A stretch of DNA of 10,624 bases, from assembly GCA_038134285.1 (NCBI GenBank), contig JAYPUW010000015.1, forward strand, positions 1 through 10,624, given 5' to 3'. Below the pieces are notes generated by a model, which saw only the letters and a program-made list of their open reading frames with translations, ran no database searches and was not told the DNA's origin. Origin of the DNA: UBA3478 sp038134285. Lineage in GTDB: Bacteria; Bacteroidota; Bacteroidia; Flavobacteriales; Flavobacteriaceae. Numbering within the stretch: the stretch's first letter is position 1; every line of letters begins with the position of its first letter. Positions 1-7,001 of the stretch are shown here, piece after piece. The translations under genes were made by a program, and so were the position numbers.

Positions 1-182
1 TCAGCAATAAATTCAGCATTTTTTCCACCAATAATGCTGACATATGGTGAAATATGTACATAGGAACCAATTTTTGAACGTACGGTACAATACACCCCTT
101 TATCTATAGCGATGTGATCTTTTAGTTCTGGCTCATATTTAAATTCGGCATCTTTATGAATAAAAATATCTTTGTTACTCAT
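1..182 (-). CDS. Left-handed beta-helix (hexapeptide) acyltransferase, N-terminal part only
   Basis: I translated this by hand from an ATG at 182-180; it stays open for 60 codons to the window edge, so the C-terminus is missing. The visible part begins MSNKDIFIHKDAEF and ends in a stretch reading KIGSYVHISPYVSIIGG (about residues 38-54), with small/aliphatic residues spaced as in the hexapeptide coils of left-handed beta-helix sugar O- or N-acyltransferases (WbbJ/NeuD/PerB-like group). The ATG overlaps the end of the upstream small cupin gene by 8 nt, which points to translational coupling. Placed after Gmd, an epimerase and a cupin, it most likely acetylates the sugar nucleotide or the finished sugar made by this module. 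If an aminotransferase lies further left, N-acetylation of an aminodeoxysugar would be the natural reading. The substrate cannot be read from 60 residues. Confidence 0.75.
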   Translation of the reverse strand, partial: MSNKDIFIHKDAEFKYEPELKDHIAIDKGVYCTVRSKIGSYVHISPYVSIIGGKNAEFIA

Positions 183-579
183 ATTTAACTTTATCGATTT
201 CAACACTTAAAAAGGGTCCGTTTTTAGCTTCGATAATCTTAGTATTATCTTCTAATATTTTATATCCATGGGCTCCATTTACCATAATTGCTAAATCTCC
301 CATTTTAAGAACTAGTTCTTCAATTAAATTTAAATCGTTATCGAATACCGAAGCTAACATAGAACCAGATTTTACATAAACCATTTCTTGAGTTATGTTC
401 GCTTCTCGTGGTACGATATTGTGTTGATGTTTCGCTAATTTTTTGCCATTTTGATACCACCAACTTCCTACTTGAATGAATAAGCTGTCATCGGTTATAA
501 AATTAAGTCCTTCGGTCCAGTCCTCATCTTTATATACAATGCACATGATTTCCCCCTTACTGTTTCTAATTTCTCTCAT
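175..579 (-). CDS. Small cupin-fold protein of polysaccharide loci, function unassigned
   Basis: This 134-residue protein has a single cupin-like beta-barrel signature. A likely metal-binding set is visible: the HQH at residues 51-53, Glu65 and His104 in NGAHGY. Small cupins of this kind are common in bacterial surface-sugar clusters next to acyltransferases and aminotransferases; some relatives (FdtA/QdtA, WxcM type) are ketosugar isomerases, others have no known role. I cannot say which applies. It lies 4 nt after the epimerase stop and overlaps the acyltransferase start by 8 nt. The start is uncertain: Met12 (ATG at 546-544) is preceded by AAGGGGGAAATC, a strong Shine-Dalgarno-like stretch, and would give 123 residues. 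The upstream ATG at 579 fits the tight spacing of the other genes. No signal peptide or membrane segment is seen, so it is probably cytoplasmic. Confidence 0.72.
   Translation of the reverse strand: MREIRNSKGEIMCIVYKDEDWTEGLNFITDDSLFIQVGSWWYQNGKKLAKHQHNIVPREANITQEMVYVKSGSMLASVFDNDLNLIEELVLKMGDLAIMVNGAHGYKILEDNTKIIEAKNGPFLSVEIDKVKYE
552..558 (-). promoter_or_regulatory. Candidate Shine-Dalgarno sequence before an internal ATG
   Basis: Read on the minus strand, AAGGGGG lies 5 nt upstream of the ATG at 546-544, which is codon 12 of the small cupin ORF. Purine-rich SD-like sequences are scarce before the other genes here, as is usual in Bacteroidota, so this one may mark the real start of a 123-residue protein. 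It could also be chance, because the sequence lies within the longer ORF. Confidence 0.35.
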
Positions 580-583
580 AGTT

Positions 584-1111
584 TTATTGATCTCTTTTTG
601 ATAATGTTGGATTATTTATGGGCCAATTTACGCCTATTTTAGGGTCGTTCCATTTATAAGTAAATTGCCGGTCATAATCATTATAACTTCCTGCATAAGC
701 AAGTTTATAGTTATATACAGCTTCATGACTAGTCACTAAAAATGCATTTCCGAAGCCAGGAGGTAATAATACCATTTTAGGTTCATTGTGCTTTAATTCA
801 AAAGTTTCATGTTTTAAAAATGTTTTGGAATCTTTTCGACAGTCAACAACAACTTGGAATACTGAGCCGTATAAGCATTGAACAAGTTTAAAAGATTCAA
901 AATCACCATGTATACCCCTTAGAACTTTTGCGTTATTTATGGCATTTTTACTGTGTATAAATTTTAATGATGGACTAAACGACTTTTGAAAATAGTCATC
1001 AAGAAAATCTGTAAAAAGTATACCCCTGTTGTCATGAAATATATCCGGTCTTATAATTTGAACTTCTCCAGGGAAGATTTTAGAATTAATTACATTGAAA
1101 TCATTGTACAT
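584..1111 (-). CDS. RmlC-family sugar-nucleotide epimerase, probably acting on a GDP-4-keto-6-deoxysugar
   Basis: A 175-residue cytosolic protein, near the usual RmlC length of 180-185, with a recognisable RmlC cupin fold: GEVQIIRPDIFHDNRG (15-30), VLRGIHGD (63-70), KLVQCLYG (75-82), LLPPGFGNAF (115-124) and KWNDPKIGVNWP (153-164). Aligned by eye to RmlC, the catalytic base His68, Lys75, Tyr135 and the dyad Asp174 (in LSKRD) are all present. The second conserved active-site His, in the family's GFAHGF motif, is Asn122 here. Canonical RmlC turns dTDP-4-keto-6-deoxyglucose into the L-lyxo form, but there are no dTDP-sugar genes nearby. It starts 11 nt after gmd, so the likely substrate is the Gmd product, as in the Campylobacter jejuni GDP-heptose epimerases DdahB and MlghB. 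C3-only or C3/C5 epimerisation cannot be decided from sequence, and an automatic 'dTDP-4-dehydrorhamnose 3,5-epimerase' label may mislead. Confidence 0.82.
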   Translation of the reverse strand: MYNDFNVINSKIFPGEVQIIRPDIFHDNRGILFTDFLDDYFQKSFSPSLKFIHSKNAINNAKVLRGIHGDFESFKLVQCLYGSVFQVVVDCRKDSKTFLKHETFELKHNEPKMVLLPPGFGNAFLVTSHEAVYNYKLAYAGSYNDYDRQFTYKWNDPKIGVNWPINNPTLSKRDQ

Positions 1112-1122
1112 AGCAAATCCAT

Positions 1123-2154
1123 TTAATCAAATCCATAATTATTGTATTTTAAATCATATTTTACCATTATTTCTGCCAGCTTTTCGATACTAGTTTTAGA
1201 TGTCCACCCTAGGATTTTTTTGGCCTTTGATGGATCTCCAAGTAATAATTCAACTTCCGCGGGTCTGTAATATTTCGGATTTACTTTTACCTTTACTTCA
1301 TTGGTTTTCACATCTCTTCCTACCTCATTAACACCTTTACCTTCCCATTTAAGTTCAACCCCAATATGTTTAAATGCGAGTTCAGTAAAATATCTGATGG
1401 TGTAACATTTTCCTGTGGCTACAACAAAGTCTTCAGGGTTATCTTGTTGAAGCATCAACCACATCATTTCTACGTAATCTTTGGCATACCCCCAGTCTCT
1501 TTTGGCATCAAGATTTCCTAATTCTAATATTTCTTGATTCCCTTTATGAATATTTGCAACTGCTTGTGTTATTTTCTTTGTAACGAAAGTTTCACCTCTT
1601 CTAGGAGATTCATGATTAAACAAAATCCCATTACAAGCAAACATGCCATATGATTCACGATAATTTACCGTTACCCAATATGAATATAGTTTGGCCGCCC
1701 CATATGGTGATTTCGGATAAAAAGGTGTTTTTTCATTTTGTGGCTCGGTCCCCGGAATTCCTCCAAAAAGTTCTGAGGTAGAAGCCTGATAAAATTTCGT
1801 TTTTACTCCTGAGTCTTTTATTGCATCCAATAAACGTATTGTCCCTATAGCATCCACCTCACCTGTATATTCAGGAACTTCAAAAGATACAGCAACATGT
1901 GATTGGGCAGCTAAATTGTAAACTTCATCAGGTTGAATTTTACTTATTAATGAGTGAAGATTGCTTGAGTCAGTAAGGTCGCCGTGATGAGCATGAAAAT
2001 TTTTATGTTCCCAATATTTTTTCGGTATTCTAGAGGTAGTAAAAATCGAACTTCTTCTAATAATCGCGTGAACCTCATACTCCTTATCTAGTAAAAACTC
2101 TAGTAAGTATGATCCGTCCTGCCCTGTTACACCGGTAATAAATGCTTTTTTCAT
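1123..2154 (-). CDS. gmd: GDP-mannose 4,6-dehydratase
   Basis: A 343-residue extended short-chain dehydrogenase/reductase that converts GDP-D-mannose to GDP-4-keto-6-deoxy-D-mannose in the cytosol. The Rossmann nucleotide loop GVTGQDG is at residues 8-14. The active site shows STSE (125-128, Thr126 and Glu128) and YGAAK (Tyr151, Lys155). Two Gmd-specific stretches are clear: FNHESPRRGETFVTKKI (179-195), which also helps bind the cofactor, and the PAEVELLLGDP region near the C-terminus. Length matches the family (about 340-375). Its ATG overlaps the TGA of the upstream glycosyltransferase (ATGA), so the two are probably translationally coupled. The product is a branch point for GDP-fucose, GDP-perosamine, GDP-rhamnose and colitose. 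No Fcl/WcaG-type reductase or aminotransferase lies in the window; an RmlC-type epimerase follows instead. A heptose-specific Gmd paralogue is an alternative but the sequence reads as ordinary Gmd. Confidence 0.95.
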   Translation of the reverse strand: MKKAFITGVTGQDGSYLLEFLLDKEYEVHAIIRRSSIFTTSRIPKKYWEHKNFHAHHGDLTDSSNLHSLISKIQPDEVYNLAAQSHVAVSFEVPEYTGEVDAIGTIRLLDAIKDSGVKTKFYQASTSELFGGIPGTEPQNEKTPFYPKSPYGAAKLYSYWVTVNYRESYGMFACNGILFNHESPRRGETFVTKKITQAVANIHKGNQEILELGNLDAKRDWGYAKDYVEMMWLMLQQDNPEDFVVATGKCYTIRYFTELAFKHIGVELKWEGKGVNEVGRDVKTNEVKVKVNPKYYRPAEVELLLGDPSKAKKILGWTSKTSIEKLAEIMVKYDLKYNNYGFD

Positions 2155-3266
2155 ATATATTTAAATACTTTGAGATATTTGATTTCAACGTTCGTCCAAT
2201 TGTATTCCAATTTGATGGCGGTTTTTCCATTCAACCCCATTTGATAGGCTCTTTGTGGATTTTGTACTAATTTATTTATGGCATCGAAGAGTGCTTTCTC
2301 ATCATTAGGAGGGACGTATATTCCACAATTATATTTATTGCAAATTTCCTTCCATAGCTTGTAGTCCGTACAAATAATGGGTAATCCTTCTTCCATATAT
2401 TCAAATATTTTATTTGTACCGTAAGAACCAAGGTTGTACCCTAAATTGAGTAAGTAGTCATAGACCACAATACCAATTCTTGATTTCTTGTAAAAATCAC
2501 TTAACTCCTTAGGGTTTAGTCTTCCAAAAAATTTAAATTGAGATGGTATATTTGTTTTTAACATTTCTAATTGGCCAACATCAATATAACCGGCGATCTG
2601 GTATTTTAATTTAGGAAATTGTTTGATCACTGTTGAAATAGTTTTTTGATTGCTGTAGGAATACACTGTTCCAGTATAACAGATTATATTATCTCTGTCC
2701 AAGTAATGTTTTTCAGAAAACACTTCTTCTTCCTTGATTAAAGGAAAATTTTCTATCAATTCGACTTTGATTTTTCTATTATTTAAGTCATTAAAAACAT
2801 GGCTATGAGGTGTTATTGTAAAGTCGAACTTTTTTAAAGAATTATTTAAATAATATTCTGTTAGCTTCGAAATTATTGGACGTGTAAAGACAGGTAACCA
2901 TTCTTTTTCTAAAATGTGTCTTGGTAAATCTTCATGAGCATCGTAAACTATCTTTTTACCAGTTTTTTTTAAGTAGCGACCCAAGGGAATCAATTCAGGC
3001 GAATGCAGTTGGTAAATATCTGCGTTTATTTCAATTGCCTTTTCTATGAATTGTTTTTTTGAAAACAATAAAGTTTTGAATCTTGAAGATTTATTTTTTG
3101 CGCAATCATAAAACTTAATACCATTAATTATTTCATCGCCACTTCCATCGTTAGTAAGAATGGTAACTTCATAATTCGCATTTTTTAGTGACATACATTG
3201 TCGGAGAAATACTCTGGCATCCATTCTATAATAACCACTAATAACATGACATATTTTATTTTTCAT
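2151..3266 (-). CDS. GT4-family glycosyltransferase (GT-B fold)
   Basis: A 371-residue protein with two Rossmann-like halves and no convincing membrane helix, so probably a peripheral enzyme at the cytoplasmic face. The N-terminal half opens with KICHVISGYY and has IYQLHSPELIPLGRYL (84-99) and VYDAHEDLP (107-115), seen in a GT4 subgroup common in Bacteroidota. The C-terminal donor-binding half carries NKIFEYMEEGLPIICTD (285-301), matching the GT4 pattern with the usual glutamate and GLP turn. It should add one sugar of the lipid-linked repeat unit, by a retaining mechanism if GT4 is right. Donor and acceptor cannot be predicted; UDP-ManNAcA or the Gmd-derived sugar are candidates because their synthesis genes flank it. 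It starts on TAATG with wzy and overlaps gmd by 4 nt. It is the only glycosyltransferase in the window apart from the initiating one, so others are expected to the left. Confidence 0.88.
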   Translation of the reverse strand: MKNKICHVISGYYRMDARVFLRQCMSLKNANYEVTILTNDGSGDEIINGIKFYDCAKNKSSRFKTLLFSKKQFIEKAIEINADIYQLHSPELIPLGRYLKKTGKKIVYDAHEDLPRHILEKEWLPVFTRPIISKLTEYYLNNSLKKFDFTITPHSHVFNDLNNRKIKVELIENFPLIKEEEVFSEKHYLDRDNIICYTGTVYSYSNQKTISTVIKQFPKLKYQIAGYIDVGQLEMLKTNIPSQFKFFGRLNPKELSDFYKKSRIGIVVYDYLLNLGYNLGSYGTNKIFEYMEEGLPIICTDYKLWKEICNKYNCGIYVPPNDEKALFDAINKLVQNPQRAYQMGLNGKTAIKLEYNWTNVEIKYLKVFKYI

Positions 3267-4531
3267 TAGCTACTTGTTTGCTCTCTTGGAATTAAATATA
3301 AGAATAGAGTAAGAGGTATTAATCCGCCGGAAAATAAAATTGTTGAGAAGGGTAAACCTAAAAAAACAAATGAATAGCTTACGACTACAATAAACAACAA
3401 TCTCTCATTAATTCCATGAGAAGCACCTTCTATTAATTTTATTAAAAACGTAACTATAAACGGAAATATAAAAACACCAAGTAGCCCCATATTAAAATAT
3501 GCGTCAGAGAATAGACCATTGTTAGCTCTTGCAGTTATATCACCTATGTCATGATAACCCATCAAGAATCCAATATTTTCTTTATATGGAGAATTTGTTA
3601 TGAATTTTAAAAATGATTGTCTGAAATAATCTAGTTCATTCACTGAAAAGAAGTCGTAGTAAACAAAGTGAAGCTTAGACGGAATAAAAAATACTCTATA
3701 CGTTGACAGTATAGATATTAGATAAGAATCGAAAATTAAATATTCAATAATTCCAGCTGTCATTAGAACTAAAAAGCCCAAGAAAATATATTTAGAAAGC
3801 CTAAGACTAGTGATGAAATAATAACCAATTATAGCTAGAAGGAGGAGAAAGAAAATTTGTTTAGTCGCTGTGATACTAAAATTTAAATATATTACCAGGA
3901 ATAGTACAATTGCAGACATCCATTTCTTTTTATCCAACATATAAACTAATCCTAAGGGAAGAATGTTATCTGCAAATGTTAACAAGTACCCATTAAAGGC
4001 AGAAAAATTATACAATCTTGCCTCTGCTCGAATATCATAAACATTAAAGAGACCGAAGTGCAATCTAAATCCTGTGTATTTCCATGAGACATATAAAACA
4101 TTTAGACTAAGAATTGCAAGAATGAAACTGATAAGATTGAGCTTGCGTAAAAATTGAGGAATTCTAAACCTAATTTTTGGGATCGCGTTAATGGCGATCA
4201 AAAATAGTAGCCAATAAAGTAAGATTAGAATGACATATCCCGTAGGATAATTACTGTTGGAGCCTATCATAGTTAGCGTTGGAATAAAAGAAACAAGAAT
4301 AAGAACCGACACTATGCTATTCGCTAAGCCTTTATTATTTAATATTTTAATGATTAGGGGTGAATAAGCCAGTAGAACTGACCATGCCAAAAGGCTGGTA
4401 AATGACGAAGGTGAGTATTCAAAATTTTGATATTCAAATAAAACTGAAATAATTTGCTGATAAATTAAGTCAGTGAGTATTTTAAATAAAATGAGACCTA
4501 AAAAATACCAGATCGCCTTCTTTTTTATCAT
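3266..4531 (-). CDS. wzy: Polysaccharide repeat-unit polymerase (Wzy type), inner-membrane protein
   Basis: A 421-residue very hydrophobic protein with about 11-12 predicted membrane helices (roughly 7-25, 45-65, 70-90, 98-116, 131-149, 176-198, 203-219, 222-241, 246-266, 342-368, 376-392, 394-415). A large hydrophilic loop of about 75 residues (267-341) lies between the ninth and tenth segments, ending in ARANNGLFSDAYFNMGLLG, a layout typical of O-antigen polymerases. Sequence conservation in this family is very low, so the call rests on topology, length (400-450 usual), the internal TATKQ turn (221-225) before a helix, and position directly after wzx with an ATGA overlap. It would join lipid-linked repeat units on the periplasmic side. 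An O-antigen ligase (WaaL) has similar topology and cannot be fully excluded. The coding sequence is among the most AT-rich in the window, as is usual for wzy. Confidence 0.83.
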   Translation of the reverse strand: MIKKKAIWYFLGLILFKILTDLIYQQIISVLFEYQNFEYSPSSFTSLLAWSVLLAYSPLIIKILNNKGLANSIVSVLILVSFIPTLTMIGSNSNYPTGYVILILLYWLLFLIAINAIPKIRFRIPQFLRKLNLISFILAILSLNVLYVSWKYTGFRLHFGLFNVYDIRAEARLYNFSAFNGYLLTFADNILPLGLVYMLDKKKWMSAIVLFLVIYLNFSITATKQIFFLLLLAIIGYYFITSLRLSKYIFLGFLVLMTAGIIEYLIFDSYLISILSTYRVFFIPSKLHFVYYDFFSVNELDYFRQSFLKFITNSPYKENIGFLMGYHDIGDITARANNGLFSDAYFNMGLLGVFIFPFIVTFLIKLIEGASHGINERLLFIVVVSYSFVFLGLPFSTILFSGGLIPLTLFLYLIPREQTSS

Positions 4532-5781
4532 TGTTTTGAGTATTTGTATGAAAGAAGTGCATAAAGAATGTAGGTCATTGATTTAGATACAACCAAAAGT
4601 TTTATAGTTGATTCGAAATTTTGAATAACCACACAGCCATAATATAGTGCTATTGTTGAAGTAATTAGACCAAAAATCTGCCAATACAATGAAATGTGAA
4701 GTTTATTTGCAATCACAAATACTCCCCCAAGAGACATACTTATAAAGTTTAAACAAGCAAAGGGCACTAGAAGCTGTGCATAGTATCCTGAAACTATCCA
4801 TTCCGAACCAAAAACGACCGGAAACACTTTTGGTATTATGAGGTATAATAGAATAAAACCTAATAATCCAAAAATTAAAATTGGAAAAAACAATTTTTTG
4901 TAAAGTTCTCTACATGAACCCGTTTTCTGAAACACCAAACTTGCTTTTTGTCTAAATACATCTTTAATTCCTCCGCTTATGACAGTTACAGGAAGTGTTA
5001 ACATTGATAGTGATAGGCTTAAAAAGCCTAGTTCTTTGCTTGAAAAGTAAATTGATATAAAAAATACATGTAAAGATCCATTCAGATTATTAATCAAAAG
5101 ATCGAAAGACATTATTCTTGGGAACTTTCGGTATACTTTTTTTAGTTCAGTGGTATTAAAATCTTGCTTTTTCAGTTGCAGGGCAGATTTATTTTTGAAA
5201 AATACTTTTAGTGCTATGAGAACTGTTAGGAATTTCCCTACTAATTCACCAAATATTAAACCTGATGATGAAAAGAAATTTCCAAGTATTTTGAATAATA
5301 AAATAAATGAGGAATTATAAATTTTAGATATGGACAGTGATTTAAATTGTTTTTTTAAAACACACCATTCATTGAAACAATTATAAAAAACGTGCAGAAT
5401 AGCAACTAACCCTAATGCGATTATAAATTGTACGGTAAATGCTTCATTAAATCTAGATAGACCAAATAATGAGAGAAATATCGATACTATTACAATGCTC
5501 GTAATCCAGATTGTACTGCGTTTTACAATTAATTTTAAGAGTGATATCGTTTCTACCGGATTGGTGGTTAGTATAATAGCCTGCTCATAACTCCCGGATC
5601 CAAAAATCACAAGGAAAGGAATAATTGACATGAAAAGAGTAAAGATTCCAAAATCTTCGGGAGAATAGAGCCGTGTTAGAATAGGATAAACAATTAATGG
5701 TAATATTTGGGATAACGATGTACCAGTAATTAACGTTAAACTATCCTTTACGAATTGTATTTTGAAAAAGGAATTAATCAT
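4528..5781 (-). CDS. wzx: Lipid-linked repeat-unit flippase (Wzx/PST family)
   Basis: A 417-residue polytopic membrane protein of the MOP superfamily (polysaccharide transporter branch). The N-terminus, with SLTLITGTSLSQILPLIVYP (14-33) followed by LTRLYSPEDFGIFTLFMSI (35-53), is the classic Wzx start: a first helix, then a short loop ending in YSPEDFG. About 12 membrane helices are visible, split by a more hydrophilic linker at about 195-225. It would move undecaprenyl-diphosphate-linked repeat units from the cytosolic to the periplasmic leaflet. Its ATG directly abuts the wecC stop (TAAATG) and its end overlaps wzy by 4 nt, so flippase and polymerase form a matched pair, the hallmark of a Wzx/Wzy-dependent rather than ABC-transporter-dependent pathway. 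Length is normal and no disruption is seen. The transported sugar cannot be inferred from the sequence. Confidence 0.93.
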   Translation of the reverse strand: MINSFFKIQFVKDSLTLITGTSLSQILPLIVYPILTRLYSPEDFGIFTLFMSIIPFLVIFGSGSYEQAIILTTNPVETISLLKLIVKRSTIWITSIVIVSIFLSLFGLSRFNEAFTVQFIIALGLVAILHVFYNCFNEWCVLKKQFKSLSISKIYNSSFILLFKILGNFFSSSGLIFGELVGKFLTVLIALKVFFKNKSALQLKKQDFNTTELKKVYRKFPRIMSFDLLINNLNGSLHVFFISIYFSSKELGFLSLSLSMLTLPVTVISGGIKDVFRQKASLVFQKTGSCRELYKKLFFPILIFGLLGFILLYLIIPKVFPVVFGSEWIVSGYYAQLLVPFACLNFISMSLGGVFVIANKLHISLYWQIFGLITSTIALYYGCVVIQNFESTIKLLVVSKSMTYILYALLSYKYSKQ

Positions 5782-6999
5782 TTAGACTTTTGCATTAGCC
5801 TTTCTTATTCCACAAAAATCTATTATAATTTTGTCTTCTTTGTCTTCGAAATAAAATTCTTTATGTGCAACTAGATATATGATTATATCAGATTTAATGT
5901 AGGCGTCCTGAATATCAGATATCTTGAATTTTTCATGACTTTTTACGTTTGGTTCAACGTAATGAACCAAATTGTCAGGATATATCTGAGAGACCTTTTG
6001 AGCAATATATACTGCAGGAGATTCTCTTAAATCATCAATATTAGGTTTAAAAGCTAGTCCACAAATGGCAATTACTGGTTTCCTATTATTTTTTAATTCA
6101 AACTTCAAAGTTTCATTTTGAATTTTCTCTACGCACCAAAAAGCTTTATAATTATTTATTTCTCTCGCTGTTCCAATAATCTTTGACTCCAATGGGAAAT
6201 TAGAGGTGATGAAATAAGGATCAACAGCAATACAATGGCCACCAACACCACATCCTGGTTGTAGAATATTCACTCTAGGATGTTTATTGGCTAATTTTAT
6301 AAGCTCCCAAACGTTGATGTCGGCCTTATCACAGATTAAACTAAGTTCATTAGCGAAAGCAATCTGTACATCTCTAGACGCATTTTCTGTGAGCTTACAC
6401 ATTTCTGCGGTTCTTGCATTTGTTCTGTGTAATTCACCTTTTACAAATTGACTGTAAAAACTGATTGCCTTTTCTGTAGATTTCTGGTCAATACCCCCAA
6501 TGACACGGTCGTTATGAACCAATTCATACATAACGTTTCCTGGGAGTACACGCTCAGGACAATAAGCAATGTTGATTTTATCAGTTAGTTCAGGTCTTTT
6601 TGAGTAAATCAAGTCCTTCATCTTCTCGGAAGTACCGATTGGAGATGTAGATTCGATAATGTACAAATCATTTTCCTTAAGTAGCGGTATGATTCCTTCT
6701 GTAGCTGCTTCAACATAGGATATATCCGGCTCATGATCCCCTTTAAAAGGAGTTGGAACAACAATCAGATAGACATCACTAGGTATGGCTTTTGTTCCCG
6801 CTTTCAGCAATCCTTTTTCAACAGCTTTTTTGACTATGCCATCGAGTTCAGGCTCCACAATATGAATTTCACCTTTATTTATAGTATCTACAACATTCTG
6901 ATTGATGTCAACACCATATACAGGTACTCCATTAGAAGCAATTAATGCAGAGGTAGGAAGGCCTATGTAACCTAGTCCTATTGTTACTACTGATTTCAC
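5782..6999 (-). CDS. wecC: UDP-N-acetyl-D-mannosamine dehydrogenase
   Basis: This NAD-dependent enzyme oxidises UDP-ManNAc twice at C6 to give UDP-ManNAcA, the acidic donor sugar. The frame is open from an ATG at 7041 (419 codons), but I prefer the GTG at 6999-6997 (405 residues): it is 2 nt after the wecB stop, it puts KSVVTIGLGYIGLP at the very N-terminus as in relatives, and it avoids a 40-nt overlap. Visible parts, numbered from the longer frame: Rossmann loop GLGYIG (22-27), STSPIGTSEK (131-140), AYCPERVLPG (159-168), the central CKLTENASRD (215-224) and the catalytic-cysteine motif GCGVGGHCIAVDP (263-275, Cys270). These match the UDP-glucose/GDP-mannose dehydrogenase family, and pairing with wecB points to ManNAc as the substrate. 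UDP-GlcNAc 6-dehydrogenase (WbpA type) is less likely. The enzyme should be cytosolic. Confidence 0.93.
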   Translation of the reverse strand: MKSVVTIGLGYIGLPTSALIASNGVPVYGVDINQNVVDTINKGEIHIVEPELDGIVKKAVEKGLLKAGTKAIPSDVYLIVVPTPFKGDHEPDISYVEAATEGIIPLLKENDLYIIESTSPIGTSEKMKDLIYSKRPELTDKINIAYCPERVLPGNVMYELVHNDRVIGGIDQKSTEKAISFYSQFVKGELHRTNARTAEMCKLTENASRDVQIAFANELSLICDKADINVWELIKLANKHPRVNILQPGCGVGGHCIAVDPYFITSNFPLESKIIGTAREINNYKAFWCVEKIQNETLKFELKNNRKPVIAICGLAFKPNIDDLRESPAVYIAQKVSQIYPDNLVHYVEPNVKSHEKFKISDIQDAYIKSDIIIYLVAHKEFYFEDKEDKIIIDFCGIRKANAKV

Positions 7000-7001
7000 G
7001 T

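Noticed and set aside
584..1111. Plain annotation as RmlC of a dTDP-L-rhamnose pathway
   Set aside because: No rmlA, rmlB or rmlD in the window, the gene follows gmd by 11 nt, and one conserved active-site His is replaced by Asn.
3266..4531. Alternative reading of the polytopic protein as an O-antigen ligase (WaaL)
   Set aside because: Its position directly between wzx and a glycosyltransferase, inside the cluster, favours the polymerase; ligases usually lie elsewhere. Kept only as a residual uncertainty.
6733..6945. Plus-strand frame antisense to wecC
   Set aside because: Lies wholly within the strongly supported wecC gene and its translation resembles no known protein.
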